Shown here: piece after piece, positions 1 to 7,818 of the stretch | Layout of the letters: each line of letters begins with the position of its first letter | How positions within the stretch are numbered: the stretch's first letter is position 1 | Source: CAZNPW01 sp964575185 | GTDB taxonomy: Bacteria; Pseudomonadota; Alphaproteobacteria; Rhodobacterales; Rhodobacteraceae | Direction of reading: 5' to 3' | DNA: 56,026 nt | Assembly (NCBI GenBank): GCA_964575185.1 | Contig: CAZNPW010000019.1 | Coordinates: forward strand, 1-56,026 | The notes under the pieces: generated by a model | The model's input: the letters and a program-made list of their open reading frames with translations, nothing else | What the model was told of the DNA's origin: nothing | Databases searched by the model: none | Position numbers and translations under genes: made by a program

Positions 1-2
1 TG

Positions 3-1364
3 GGCCTTGCGGGCTGCGACAAGAGCCTGCCGGGCATGATGATGGCCATGGTGCGCCTGAACGTGCCCTCCGTCTTCATCTACGGCGGCTCGATCCTGCC
101 GGGCCGCTACCAGGGCCGCGACATCACCGTGCAGGACATGTTCGAAGCCGTGGGCAAGCACCAGGCCGGCAGCCTCTCGGACGCCGAACTCGCGATCATG
201 GAGCGGGTCGCCTGCCCCTCCTCCGGCGCCTGCGGCGCGCAGTATACCGCCAACACCATGGCCTGCGTGTCCGAGGCGATCGGGCTTGCGCTGCTCAATT
301 CCTCCGGCGCCCCCGCCCCCTACGAGTCCCGCGACCAATATGGCGAGGCCTCGGGCGTCGCCGTCATGACCCTGATCGAGAAGAACATCCGCGCCCGCGA
401 CGTGGTGACGCTGAAAAGCCTCCAGAACGCCGCCCGCGTCGTCGCCTGCACCGGCGGGTCGACCAACGCCGCGCTCCACCTGCCCGCCATCGCCAACGAG
501 GCCGGGATCGACTTCGACCTCTTCGACGTGGCCGACATCATGAAGGACACGCCCTATTTCGTCGACCTCCGCCCCGGCGGGCGCTACGTCGCCAAGGACC
601 TCTACGAGGTCGGCGGCGTGCCGGTCGTGATGAAGGAACTGGCCTCGCTCGGCCTCCTCCACCTCGACTGCATCACCGCCAGCGGCAAGACGCTCGGCGA
701 GAGCCTCGAGGAGATCACCGGCCAGGCCGACGGCCGCGTCATCCACCCCGCCGCCACCCCCATCACCCAGACCGGCGGCGTCGTCGGCCTGAAGGGCAAC
801 CTCGCCCCCGACGGCGCCATCGTGAAAGTCGCCGGGATGACGCCCGAGGAGCAGGTCTTCACCGGCCCCGCCCGCGTCTTCGACTGCGAGGAGGACGCCT
901 TCGCGGCGGTCAAGGCCCGCACCTACCGCGAAGGCTGCGTCATCGTCATCCGCAACGAAGGCCCCGCCGGCGGCCCGGGAATGCGCGAGATGCTGGCCAC
1001 CACCGCGGCGCTCAGCGGGCAGGGGATGGGCAAGAAGGTCGCGCTCATCACCGACGGCCGCTTCTCTGGCGCGACGCGCGGCTTCTGCGTGGGCCACGTC
1101 GGCCCCGAGGCCGCGCATGGCGGCCCCATCGCGCTGTTGCGGGACGGCGATGTCATCACGCTGAACGCGATCACGGGCGAGCTGTCGGTGGCGCTGACCG
1201 ACGCCGAGCTCGCCGCGCGGAAGGCGCAGTGGAAAGGCCCCCGGCCGACGCAATACACCTCGGGCGCGGTGCACAAGTTCGCCCGGCTCGCCGGCGGGGC
1301 GCGCTGGGGGGCGGTGACGCATCCGGGGGCGCGCGGTGAAAGCCACGTCTACATGGACCAGTAG
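3..1364 (+). CDS. ilvD: Dihydroxy-acid dehydratase, 5'-truncated by window edge
   Basis: Dehydrates 2,3-dihydroxy-isovalerate and 2,3-dihydroxy-3-methylvalerate to 2-oxo acids in branched-chain amino acid synthesis. The open frame runs back to base 3 with no stop, so roughly the first fifth of the protein lies outside the window. Seen: the GCDKS motif at the very start and CPSSGACGAQYTANTM about 60 residues later, which carry two of the three cysteines that hold the iron-sulfur cluster in the IlvD/Edd family, then TGGSTNAALHLPAIA, GGVVGLKGNLAPDGAIVK, and the C-terminal DGRFSGATRGFCVGHVGPEA. The valine/isoleucine enzyme fits better than sugar-acid dehydratases because of the short-chain IlvD-like spacing. 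The next gene starts inside its last 29 bases. Confidence 0.93.
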   Translation, partial: GLAGCDKSLPGMMMAMVRLNVPSVFIYGGSILPGRYQGRDITVQDMFEAVGKHQAGSLSDAELAIMERVACPSSGACGAQYTANTMACVSEAIGLALLNSSGAPAPYESRDQYGEASGVAVMTLIEKNIRARDVVTLKSLQNAARVVACTGGSTNAALHLPAIANEAGIDFDLFDVADIMKDTPYFVDLRPGGRYVAKDLYEVGGVPVVMKELASLGLLHLDCITASGKTLGESLEEITGQADGRVIHPAATPITQTGGVVGLKGNLAPDGAIVKVAGMTPEEQVFTGPARVFDCEEDAFAAVKARTYREGCVIVIRNEGPAGGPGMREMLATTAALSGQGMGKKVALITDGRFSGATRGFCVGHVGPEAAHGGPIALLRDGDVITLNAITGELSVALTDAELAARKAQWKGPRPTQYTSGAVHKFARLAGGARWGAVTHPGARGESHVYMDQ

Positions 1365-1881
1365 CGCGCTGGCGCTGCTGCTGGCCGCCTGCGTCCCCGC
1401 GGGCAGCCCGACGCAAGCCACGATCCTCGACGGCGCGGTGCGGGTCGGGCTGCCGCCCGGCTACTGCATCGACCGCGGCGCGGGGCGGCAGGACGGCGAC
1501 AGCGCGGTCGTGGTGCTGGGCCGCTGCCGGGCGGACCCGGGCGTGACCCCGGCGGTGATCTCGATGACCATCGGCCCGGCCGGGTCGGGCGCGGTGCTGG
1601 CCGCGCCGCCAAGCTACCTCGCGGGCTACTTCATGTCGCCCGCGGGCCGCGCCGCGATGGCCTCGGACGGGCGCGCCGCATCCGTCACGGTCGACACCGC
1701 CAAGGCGGTCGGCCCGGCGATCGTGCTGCGCCTGACCGACCGGCGGACCGGCCCCTACTGGCGCGGGGTCAGGCAGGTCGCGGGCCGCGCCGTCACGATC
1801 TCGGTCACCACCGCGGAGGTCGCGGCGGGCGAGGCCGTGCTGACCGCGGCGCTCGCGGCGACGGCTGCGGCAAACCGCTGA
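1336..1881 (+). CDS. Putative lipoprotein, unknown function
   Basis: A 181-residue protein starting at GTG 1336, inside the 3' end of ilvD, so probably translated by coupling to it. The N terminus is a lipoprotein signal: a few polar residues, a hydrophobic stretch (ALALLLAAC) with an LAAC lipobox, predicted to be cleaved before Cys19 and lipid-anchored. The rest is Ala/Gly/Val rich with two further cysteines (in GYCIDRG and GRCRAD) that could pair in the periplasm. I do not recognise a family and propose no function; lipoproteins of this size often sit behind housekeeping genes in Rhodobacterales. Confidence 0.7.
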   Translation: MKATSTWTSSALALLLAACVPAGSPTQATILDGAVRVGLPPGYCIDRGAGRQDGDSAVVVLGRCRADPGVTPAVISMTIGPAGSGAVLAAPPSYLAGYFMSPAGRAAMASDGRAASVTVDTAKAVGPAIVLRLTDRRTGPYWRGVRQVAGRAVTISVTTAEVAAGEAVLTAALAATAAANR

Positions 1882-1963
1882 TTTTTCCGCTTGCGGCAGG
1901 GGGGTGTTCGTTTACGAAATCCGGTCACTGTTTCCGCCGCCGCTTCAATCCCGACGCAAGGTC

Positions 1964-2737
1964 ATGGCCCGACCCTTCGACAGCTTCCTCGACCGCCTGC
2001 TGCACCGCCGCCTGCTGACCCGCTGGGCCGCCGCCGCCGATGCGGCCGAACGCCTGCCGGCCGAGGCGCTCGACCGCCTGCGCCGCCGCGCGCGCGGGAT
2101 GAAGCGGCACCTCGACCGGGTGATCCACGAAGCCGACCACCGGCTCGCGCTGCCGGTCATGGGATCGAACGCGATGCGCCGCCCGCTCGGCACCGACTGG
2201 GCCTGGCGGCCGGACGTCTGGCGCGGCACGATCCCGGTGCCGGGCCAGGCGAGCGTGCCCGCGCGCGCCGAGATCGCGCCGGGCGTCACGCTCTTCCACG
2301 ACTGCCGCCGGTCCGAGCTGACCGTCCGCCAGATCCGCAACACGCGCGAGGCCGACATCGCGCCCTTCGGCCTGCGGATGGACGTGTTCCGCTTCGACGG
2401 CTCCTTCCTGTCGCTGGTCGTCGACCTGCCCGAACCCGCGACGCAGGGGCTGCGGCTGAAGCACCTGATCCGGCTCGATGCCATCGTCGAGATGGAAAAG
2501 CCGCTGGAAATCTTCGCCCGGCTGAACGTCAAGCACGGGCCGAACGTCGAACAGATCGTGCGCGAGCTGCCCTTGCGCGACGAGGACGTGATGGTCGAGT
2601 TCGACCTGACCTACACCCGCATCAACGAAAAGCGCGTCGAACGGATGTGGATCGACCTCATCTTCGAAGGGCCCGAGATGAACCAGGTGATCCTGCGCGA
2701 CCTGACCCTGACCCGCCGCCCGCGGGCCGAGTTCTGA
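1964..2737 (+). CDS. DUF6478 family protein
   Basis: A 257-residue protein from ATG 1964 (MARPFDSFLDRLL). An in-frame upstream start at 1904 would add 20 residues that look like untranslated leader, so the inner ATG is preferred. The N-terminal 60 residues are basic and Ala/Arg rich and probably helical (LLHRRLLTRWAAAADAAERL); the remainder looks beta-rich (ITLFHDCRRSELTV-like strand, MVEFDLTYTRINEKRVERMWIDLIFEGPEMNQV near the end). No signal peptide or membrane segment. The pattern matches the DUF6478 proteins that are widespread in Rhodobacterales; their role is unknown. Its stop overlaps the start of the next gene (TGATG), so the two are probably one unit. Confidence 0.65.
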   Translation: MARPFDSFLDRLLHRRLLTRWAAAADAAERLPAEALDRLRRRARGMKRHLDRVIHEADHRLALPVMGSNAMRRPLGTDWAWRPDVWRGTIPVPGQASVPARAEIAPGVTLFHDCRRSELTVRQIRNTREADIAPFGLRMDVFRFDGSFLSLVVDLPEPATQGLRLKHLIRLDAIVEMEKPLEIFARLNVKHGPNVEQIVRELPLRDEDVMVEFDLTYTRINEKRVERMWIDLIFEGPEMNQVILRDLTLTRRPRAEF

Positions 2738-3090
2738 TGCCGACGCTCACCCGGACCCGCATCGTCGAAGGCCGCTGGCACGGCCTGCTGGAAGGCCTCG
2801 CCGACCCGCGGCTGGTGGTCGAACACCTCGGCCAGCCCCTGCCCTTCGACATCGCCCCCGCCCCGGGCGGCCATGCCGTGACCGTGCCGATCCCGGCAAC
2901 CCTTTTGTCCGACGGGGTCCAGACCTTCGTGATCCGCGAGGAGGGCCAGGCCGAGGTGCTCGCCTCCTTCGCCATCGTCACCGGCGCCACGGTCGACACC
3001 GACCTGCGGGCGGAGCTTGACCTTCTGCGGGCAGAGTTGGACATGCTGAAGCGGGCCTTCCGTCGCCATTGCCTGGAAACGGCGGGGTAG
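2737..3090 (+). CDS. Hypothetical protein, 117 aa, coupled to the DUF6478 gene
   Basis: Starts with ATG 2737 inside the TGATG overlap with the upstream gene, which strongly supports translation. The protein (MPTLTRTRIVEGRWHGLLE...) is mostly beta-type sequence for about 95 residues and ends in a short Leu-rich heptad-like helix (LRAELDLLRAELDMLKRAF) that could form a coiled coil and mediate oligomerisation. No signal peptide, metal site or catalytic motif is visible. Function unknown; the coupling suggests it works with the DUF6478 protein. Confidence 0.65.
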   Translation: MPTLTRTRIVEGRWHGLLEGLADPRLVVEHLGQPLPFDIAPAPGGHAVTVPIPATLLSDGVQTFVIREEGQAEVLASFAIVTGATVDTDLRAELDLLRAELDMLKRAFRRHCLETAG

Positions 3091-3126
3091 GGCCTGGCGG
3101 AGTGCTTCGCGGAGCTCTGCCCCGCT

Positions 3127-3153
3127 CCCCGGAGTATTTAAGGAAAGATGAAG
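3127..3153 (+). repeat. Rhodobacterales intergenic motif, copy 1
   Basis: CCCCGGAGTATTTAAGGAAAGATGAAG. The same core (GG-TATTT-GG-AAGATGAAG) occurs in the window at 11582-11610 and 30205-30232, each time pointing towards the next gene. Here it also supplies the ribosome binding site (AAGGAAAG) of gpmI. I recall such sequences as frequent in Rhodobacteraceae genomes; their role is not known to me. Confidence 0.6.
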
Positions 3154-4665
3154 ATGGCGAAGCCCGTCGTGCTGTGCATCCTCGATGGCTGGGGCCTGCG
3201 CGCGGAGACCTTCGCCAACGCCCCGGCGCTGGCGCAGGTGCCGAACTTCAACCGCATCCATGCAGGCTGCCCGCACGCGCAGCTTGTCACCCATGGGCCG
3301 GACGTGGGGCTGCCCACGGGGCAGATGGGCAACTCCGAGGTCGGGCATACCAACATCGGCGCGGGGCGCGTGGTGGCGATGGACCTCGGCGCCATCGACC
3401 TCGCGGTCGAGGACGGGTCCTTCGCCGCGAACGAGGCGCTGGTGGCCTTCATCGCGGCACTTAAAGCGTCCGGCGGGGCGGCGCATCTGATGGGCGTCGT
3501 GTCGGACGGCGGCGTGCACGGCCACATCGCCCACCTGATCGCCGCCGCACAGGCGGTGGCGGCGGCCGGCGTGCCGGTCTGGGTCCACGCCATCACCGAC
3601 GGGCGCGACGTGGCCCCGACCTCGGCGGGCGGGTTCATGGCGCAGCTTCTGGCGGCGCTGCCGGCGGGCGCGCGCATCGCGACCGTCGCGGGCCGCTACT
3701 TCGCGATGGACCGCGACTCGCGCTGGGACCGCGTGGCGCTCGCCTTCGCCGCGATGTCCGCGGGGATCGGCGAGGCCGCGCCCGACGCCCCTACCGCCGT
3801 CGCGCAGGCCACCGCCCGCGGCGAGACCGACGAGTTCATCCGCCCGACCGTCCTCACCGGCTACCGGGGCGCGCAGGACGGCGACGGGCTCTTCTGCCTC
3901 AACTTCCGCTCGGACCGCGCGCGCGAGATCCTCGCGGCGCTCGCCGACCCCGCCTTCGCGGCCTTCGCCACCGGCCGCCGCCCCGCCTGGGCCGCCGCTC
4001 TCGGCATGGTCGAATACTCCACCGCCCATGCCGCCTACATGACCACCGCCTTCCCCAAGCGCAGCATCGCCAACGGCCTCGGCGAACGGGTCGCAGCCCA
4101 CGGCCTCCGCCAGTTCCGCCTGGCCGAGACCGAGAAATACCCCCACGTCACCTTCTTCTTCAACGGCGGCCGCGAGACCCCTTTCCCAGGCGAGGACCGC
4201 CACATGGCCCCCTCCCCCAAGGTCGCGACCTACGACCTCATGCCCGAGATGTCGGCGGCGGAAGTCGCCGAGCACCTCGTCCGTGCGATCCGCGCCCGCT
4301 ACGACCTGATCGTCTGCAACTTCGCCAACCCGGACATGGTCGGCCACACCGGCAGCCTGCCCGCCGCCATCGCCGCCTGCGAGGCGGTGGACCGGGCCTT
4401 GGGCCTCGCGCTCGCCGCGCTGGAGGCCGAGGGCGGCGCGATGATCGTCACCGCCGACCACGGCAACTGCGAGACGATGGTGGACCCGGTCACCGGCCAG
4501 CCGCACACCGCGCACACCACCAACCCCGTGCCGGTGATCCTCGTCGGCGGCCCGCCCGGGGCGGGGCTGCGCGACGGCCGGCTCGCCGACCTCGCGCCGA
4601 CGCTCCTGCAGCTCATGGGCCTGCCCCGCCCGGCCGAGATGACCGGGCAGAGCCTGATCGCATGA
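3154..4665 (+). CDS. gpmI: 2,3-bisphosphoglycerate-independent phosphoglycerate mutase
   Basis: Interconverts 3- and 2-phosphoglycerate in glycolysis/gluconeogenesis; a cytosolic two-manganese enzyme of the alkaline phosphatase superfamily. About 503 residues, the normal length. Seen: LCILDGWGLR (first metal Asp), QMGNSEVGHTNIGAGR with the serine that carries the phosphoryl group (residue 61), DGGVHGH and TDGRDV, RYFAMDRDSRWDR, FRSDRAREI, NFANPDMVGHTG and VTADHGNCE (second metal set). ATG 3148 is also possible, but the AGGA site at 3141-3144 is only 3 nt from it and 9 nt from ATG 3154, so the latter is preferred. Its stop overlaps the start of the next gene (ATGA). Confidence 0.96.
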   Translation: MAKPVVLCILDGWGLRAETFANAPALAQVPNFNRIHAGCPHAQLVTHGPDVGLPTGQMGNSEVGHTNIGAGRVVAMDLGAIDLAVEDGSFAANEALVAFIAALKASGGAAHLMGVVSDGGVHGHIAHLIAAAQAVAAAGVPVWVHAITDGRDVAPTSAGGFMAQLLAALPAGARIATVAGRYFAMDRDSRWDRVALAFAAMSAGIGEAAPDAPTAVAQATARGETDEFIRPTVLTGYRGAQDGDGLFCLNFRSDRAREILAALADPAFAAFATGRRPAWAAALGMVEYSTAHAAYMTTAFPKRSIANGLGERVAAHGLRQFRLAETEKYPHVTFFFNGGRETPFPGEDRHMAPSPKVATYDLMPEMSAAEVAEHLVRAIRARYDLIVCNFANPDMVGHTGSLPAAIAACEAVDRALGLALAALEAEGGAMIVTADHGNCETMVDPVTGQPHTAHTTNPVPVILVGGPPGAGLRDGRLADLAPTLLQLMGLPRPAEMTGQSLIA

Positions 4666-5816
4666 TCCGCGCGCTGGCCCTGATCGCCCTGCTCGCCGCA
4701 CCGGCCGCCGCGCAGGACGGGACCGCGCCGGACGGGGCCGCGCCGGACGGGGCCGCGCCGGACGGGGCCGCGCCGGACGGGGCCGCGCAGGATCCGGCCG
4801 ACCAGGCGACCGCCGCCGCCGCGCGGCTGACCGACGCCATCGCCGCCTTGCAGGCCGCCGACGGCGGCAGCGACCGGGTGGCCGCGCTGACCCGCACGAT
4901 CCGCGCCTACGAGGAGGGGCTCGGCGCCCTGCGCGACGCGCTGCGGCAGGCGGCGATCCGGCAGGGCGCGCTGGAACTCCGGCTGCGGGCCAGCGAGGCC
5001 GAGGTCGCGCGCCTTCTGGCCGCGCTGGCGCAGATCGGCCCGGACCCGTCGCCGCAGCTTCTGTTCAGCCCCGACGGGCCGCTCGCCACCGTCCGCTCGG
5101 GGATGCTCATCGCCGACGTGGCCCCGGCGCTGCAGGCCCGCGCCACCGCGCTGCGGGCGCAGCTCGACGAGCTGCGGGCGCTGGCCGCGGTGCAGGACCG
5201 GGCGCGCGTCCTGCTGCAGGACGGGATGACGGCCGCGCAGGGGGCGCGCAGCGAGCTCAGCCAGGCGATCGGGGACCGCACCGACCTGCCGCGCCGCTTC
5301 ACCGAAGACCCGGCGCAACTCGCGGCACTCGTCACCTCGGCCGACACGCTCGCGGCCCTGGCCGACGGGCTGCGGCTGCTCGACCCGGCCCAGGGGCGCT
5401 TCGCCGACCAGAAGGGCCGCCTGCCCCTGCCCGTGCTGGGCGAGGTCCTGCGCGGCGCGGGCGAGGCCGACGCGGCGGGTGTCCGCCGCCCCGGCCTGAC
5501 GCTGGCCACCCGCCCCGGCGCGCTGGTCACCAGCCCCGCCGCGGCGACGATCCGCTATCTCGGGCCCTTGCGCGACTACGGAAACGTGATGATCCTGGAA
5601 CCGGGCGACGGCTATCTGGTGGTTCTGTCCGGCCTCGGCGCGGTCTACGGTCAGGTCGGCCAGGTGGTGCCCGCCGGGGGGCCGCTCGGCCTGATGGGGG
5701 GCCGGCCGGACCCCGCAGATGCGGGCGAGACCGAAACGCTGTATGTCGAAGTGCGGCGCGGGACCGAACCCCAGGATCCGCGGGACTGGTTCACGGGGCT
5801 GAAGCCCACCGATTGA
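4662..5816 (+). CDS. EnvC-like murein hydrolase activator (degenerate LytM/M23 domain)
   Basis: A 384-residue exported protein: signal peptide (MIRALALIALLAAPAAAQ, cleavage after AAAQ or nearby), a DGAAP pentapeptide repeat, a coiled-coil region of about 200 residues rich in Ala/Leu/Arg/Glu, then a C-terminal LytM/M23-type beta domain (from about TIRYLGPLRDYGNVMILEPGDGYLVVLSGL). In active M23 peptidases the equivalent strands carry the zinc ligands (DHG..., YAHL/HxH); here they read EPG and LSGL, so zinc is probably not bound. That is the EnvC/NlpD pattern: a factor that activates periplasmic amidases during septum splitting. The gene sits in the order gpmI-envC-ctpA-rppH seen in many alphaproteobacteria and overlaps gpmI by ATGA. 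Confidence 0.85.
   Translation: MIRALALIALLAAPAAAQDGTAPDGAAPDGAAPDGAAPDGAAQDPADQATAAAARLTDAIAALQAADGGSDRVAALTRTIRAYEEGLGALRDALRQAAIRQGALELRLRASEAEVARLLAALAQIGPDPSPQLLFSPDGPLATVRSGMLIADVAPALQARATALRAQLDELRALAAVQDRARVLLQDGMTAAQGARSELSQAIGDRTDLPRRFTEDPAQLAALVTSADTLAALADGLRLLDPAQGRFADQKGRLPLPVLGEVLRGAGEADAAGVRRPGLTLATRPGALVTSPAAATIRYLGPLRDYGNVMILEPGDGYLVVLSGLGAVYGQVGQVVPAGGPLGLMGGRPDPADAGETETLYVEVRRGTEPQDPRDWFTGLKPTD
4716..4790 (+). repeat. 15-bp coding minisatellite, five copies
   Basis: Five tandem copies of GACGGGGCCGCGCCG (first copy has one change, last ends in CAG) within the EnvC-like gene. They encode DGAAP repeats directly after the signal peptide. The unit is a multiple of 3, so copy number can change without breaking the frame; the repeats give a flexible linker between the signal sequence and the coiled coil. 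Confidence 0.9.
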
Positions 5817-5829
5817 AAGGAAGCCCTGG

Positions 5830-7245
5830 ATGGCGATGAAACGGGTGGTGATGGCGGTGCTGGCGGGCACGGTGGCGGGCAGCGTGCTGACGACGCAGTT
5901 CGCCGGGCCGCTGCTGGCGCAGGGCGCCGACGCGAACGCCAGCGTCTACGAACAGCTCGACCTGTTCGGCGACATCTTCGAGCGCGTGCGCAACCAGTAT
6001 GTCGAGGAGGTCGACAGCAAGAAGCTGATCGAGGCCGCGATCAACGGGATGCTCACCTCGCTCGATCCGCATTCGAGCTACCTGTCGGCGGCCGACTTCG
6101 ACGCCATGCAGGTGCAGACGCGCGGCGAGTTCGGCGGGCTCGGCATCGAGGTCACGCAGCAGGACGGCTACGTCAAGGTCGTGTCGCCCATGGACGGCAC
6201 GCCCGCCGACAAGGCGGGCATCGAGGCCGGCGACTTCATCACCGCGGTCAACGGCGAGACCACCCTCGGCCTGCAGCTCGACGCCGCGGTCGACCTCATG
6301 CGCGGCCCGGTCGGGTCCGAGATCGTGGTCACCATCGTGCGCGAGGGCGTGGAAGAGCCGTTCGACGTCTCGATCATCCGCGACACGATCAAGCTCGTGG
6401 CCGTGACGGGGCGCGCGGTCGGCAACGTCGCGGTGCTGCGGATCACCACCTTCAACGACCAGACCTCTCCGGGGCTCGAGACCGAGCTGAAGAAGGCCGT
6501 CGACGAACTCGGCGGGATGGACAAGGTGTCGGGCTTCGTCATCGACCTGCGCAACAACCCCGGCGGACTGCTGAACCAGGCGATCATGGTCAGCGACGCC
6601 TTCCTGAACCAGGGCGAGATCGTCTCGACCCGCGGCCGCGACCCGGCCGACGGCGAGCGGTTCAACGCGACGGCGGGCGATCTGGCCCAGGGAAAGCCCG
6701 TCGTCGTCCTCATCAACGGCGGATCGGCCAGCGCGTCCGAAATCGTCGCGGGTGCGCTGCAGGATCAGCGGCGGGCGATCGTCGTGGGCACCAAGAGCTT
6801 CGGCAAGGGGTCGGTCCAGACGCTCGTGCCGCTGCGCGGCGACGGGGCGATGCGGCTGACCACGGCGCGCTACTACACGCCCTCGGGCCGGTCGATCCAG
6901 GCGCTGGGCGTGCAGCCCGACATCATCGTGAACCAGCCCCGCGTCGACCCGAACGCCGCCGGGGTCGAGGCCGCCGCGGCCGAGGATGCCGCCAACCAGC
7001 GCGGCGAGGCCGGCCTGCGCGGGGTGCTGCAGAACGACTCGATGACCGAGGAGGAGCGCCGCCAGCTCGAGGAGGACGCGGCGCGCGCCGCCGATACCGC
7101 GCGGCTGCGGGACGAGGACTACCAGCTCGCCTATGCCGTCGACATCCTGACCGGCCTGAACGCGATGTCGCCCGACCCGGTGCCCGAGGCCGAGGTCGCC
7201 CAGGCCCCGGACGACCGCGCCGCGGACGCCCCGGCCACGCCGTGA
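5830..7245 (+). CDS. ctpA: Carboxyl-terminal processing protease, S41 family
   Basis: A periplasmic serine protease that cleaves substrates near their C termini, often cell-wall enzymes or their regulators. 471 residues: an N-terminal signal/anchor (VVMAVLAGTVAGSVLTTQF), a PDZ domain (about 85-170, with GGLGIEV and SPMDGTPADKAGIEAGD), and the S41 catalytic core with the nucleophile region GGSASASEIVAGALQD and the general-base lysine in TKSFGKGSVQTL. The C-terminal 100 residues are acidic and Ala-rich, probably disordered. Good ribosome binding site (AAAGGAAG) before ATG 5830. It lies 13 bp behind the EnvC-like gene; in other bacteria CtpA-type proteases act on murein hydrolases, which fits this neighbour. 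Its stop overlaps the GTG start of rppH. Confidence 0.95.
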   Translation: MAMKRVVMAVLAGTVAGSVLTTQFAGPLLAQGADANASVYEQLDLFGDIFERVRNQYVEEVDSKKLIEAAINGMLTSLDPHSSYLSAADFDAMQVQTRGEFGGLGIEVTQQDGYVKVVSPMDGTPADKAGIEAGDFITAVNGETTLGLQLDAAVDLMRGPVGSEIVVTIVREGVEEPFDVSIIRDTIKLVAVTGRAVGNVAVLRITTFNDQTSPGLETELKKAVDELGGMDKVSGFVIDLRNNPGGLLNQAIMVSDAFLNQGEIVSTRGRDPADGERFNATAGDLAQGKPVVVLINGGSASASEIVAGALQDQRRAIVVGTKSFGKGSVQTLVPLRGDGAMRLTTARYYTPSGRSIQALGVQPDIIVNQPRVDPNAAGVEAAAAEDAANQRGEAGLRGVLQNDSMTEEERRQLEEDAARAADTARLRDEDYQLAYAVDILTGLNAMSPDPVPEAEVAQAPDDRAADAPATP

Positions 7246-7727
7246 CCGCGGGCCGGGCCGGGGAGCTTCCCTACCGCCCCTGCGTCGGGGTGTGCCTCGT
7301 CAACCCCGACGGCCTGGTCTTCACCGGCCTGCGGATCGACACCACGATGGAGGCCTGGCAGATGCCCCAGGGCGGCATCGACGACGGCGAGAAACCCCGC
7401 CAGGCCGCGCTGCGCGAACTGCGCGAGGAAACCGGGATCGCGCCCGGCATGGTCGCGGTTCTGGACAGGACGGACGGCTGGCTGACCTACGACCTGCCGC
7501 CCGAGCTGATCGGAAAGGTCTGGGGCGGCAGGTTCCGTGGCCAGCGGCAGAAGTGGTTCCTCATGCGCTTCACCGGCACCGACGCCGACATCCGCATCGA
7601 CACCCCGCACCCCGAGTTCCGCCGCTGGCAGTGGAGCAGGGCCGACGCGATGCTGGACGCGATCGTCCCCTTCAAGCGCGAGGTCTACATGCAGGTCATC
7701 GCCGCCTTCCGCACGCATCTGGCATAA
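7242..7727 (+). CDS. rppH: RNA pyrophosphohydrolase (Nudix)
   Basis: Removes pyrophosphate from 5'-triphosphate RNA ends and so starts mRNA decay. 161 residues with the full Nudix box (GGIDDGEKPRQAALRELREE then TGI, matching GX5EX7REUXEEXGU) and the RppH-type flanks YRPCVGVCLVNPDGLVFTG and WQMPQGG at the front, GQRQKWFLMRF and PEFRRWQW behind. The start is GTG 7242, overlapping the ctpA stop as GTGA, which indicates coupling. The conserved ctpA-rppH order supports RppH over other Nudix enzymes. Confidence 0.93.
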   Translation: MTAGRAGELPYRPCVGVCLVNPDGLVFTGLRIDTTMEAWQMPQGGIDDGEKPRQAALRELREETGIAPGMVAVLDRTDGWLTYDLPPELIGKVWGGRFRGQRQKWFLMRFTGTDADIRIDTPHPEFRRWQWSRADAMLDAIVPFKREVYMQVIAAFRTHLA

Positions 7728-7738
7728 GCCGGAAACAG

Positions 7739-7818
7739 GTGCGATATCGGACCAGATAGTGCGATATCGAACCAGATAGTGCGGTTTCGGACGATCTGGT
7801 GCGATATCGAACTATTTT
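7739..7818. repeat. Four 20-bp tandem repeats between rppH and the YdeI-like gene
   Basis: Four units in exact 20-bp register: 7739, 7759, 7779 and 7799. The first two read GTGCGATATCGGACCAGATA and GTGCGATATCGAACCAGATA; the third is diverged (GTGCGGTTTCGGACGATCTG) and the fourth keeps GTGCGATATCGAACTA then runs into T's. Each good unit has the palindrome CGATATCG. The block fills the gap between two convergent genes, and the last unit includes the stop codon of the minus-strand gene (7812-7814). No spacers, so not CRISPR. It may bind a protein or be a decaying repeat; no T-run hairpin is obvious. Confidence 0.85.

Noticed and set aside
7739..7818. CRISPR array
   Set aside because: The 20-bp units are directly adjacent with no spacers, and no cas gene is in the window.
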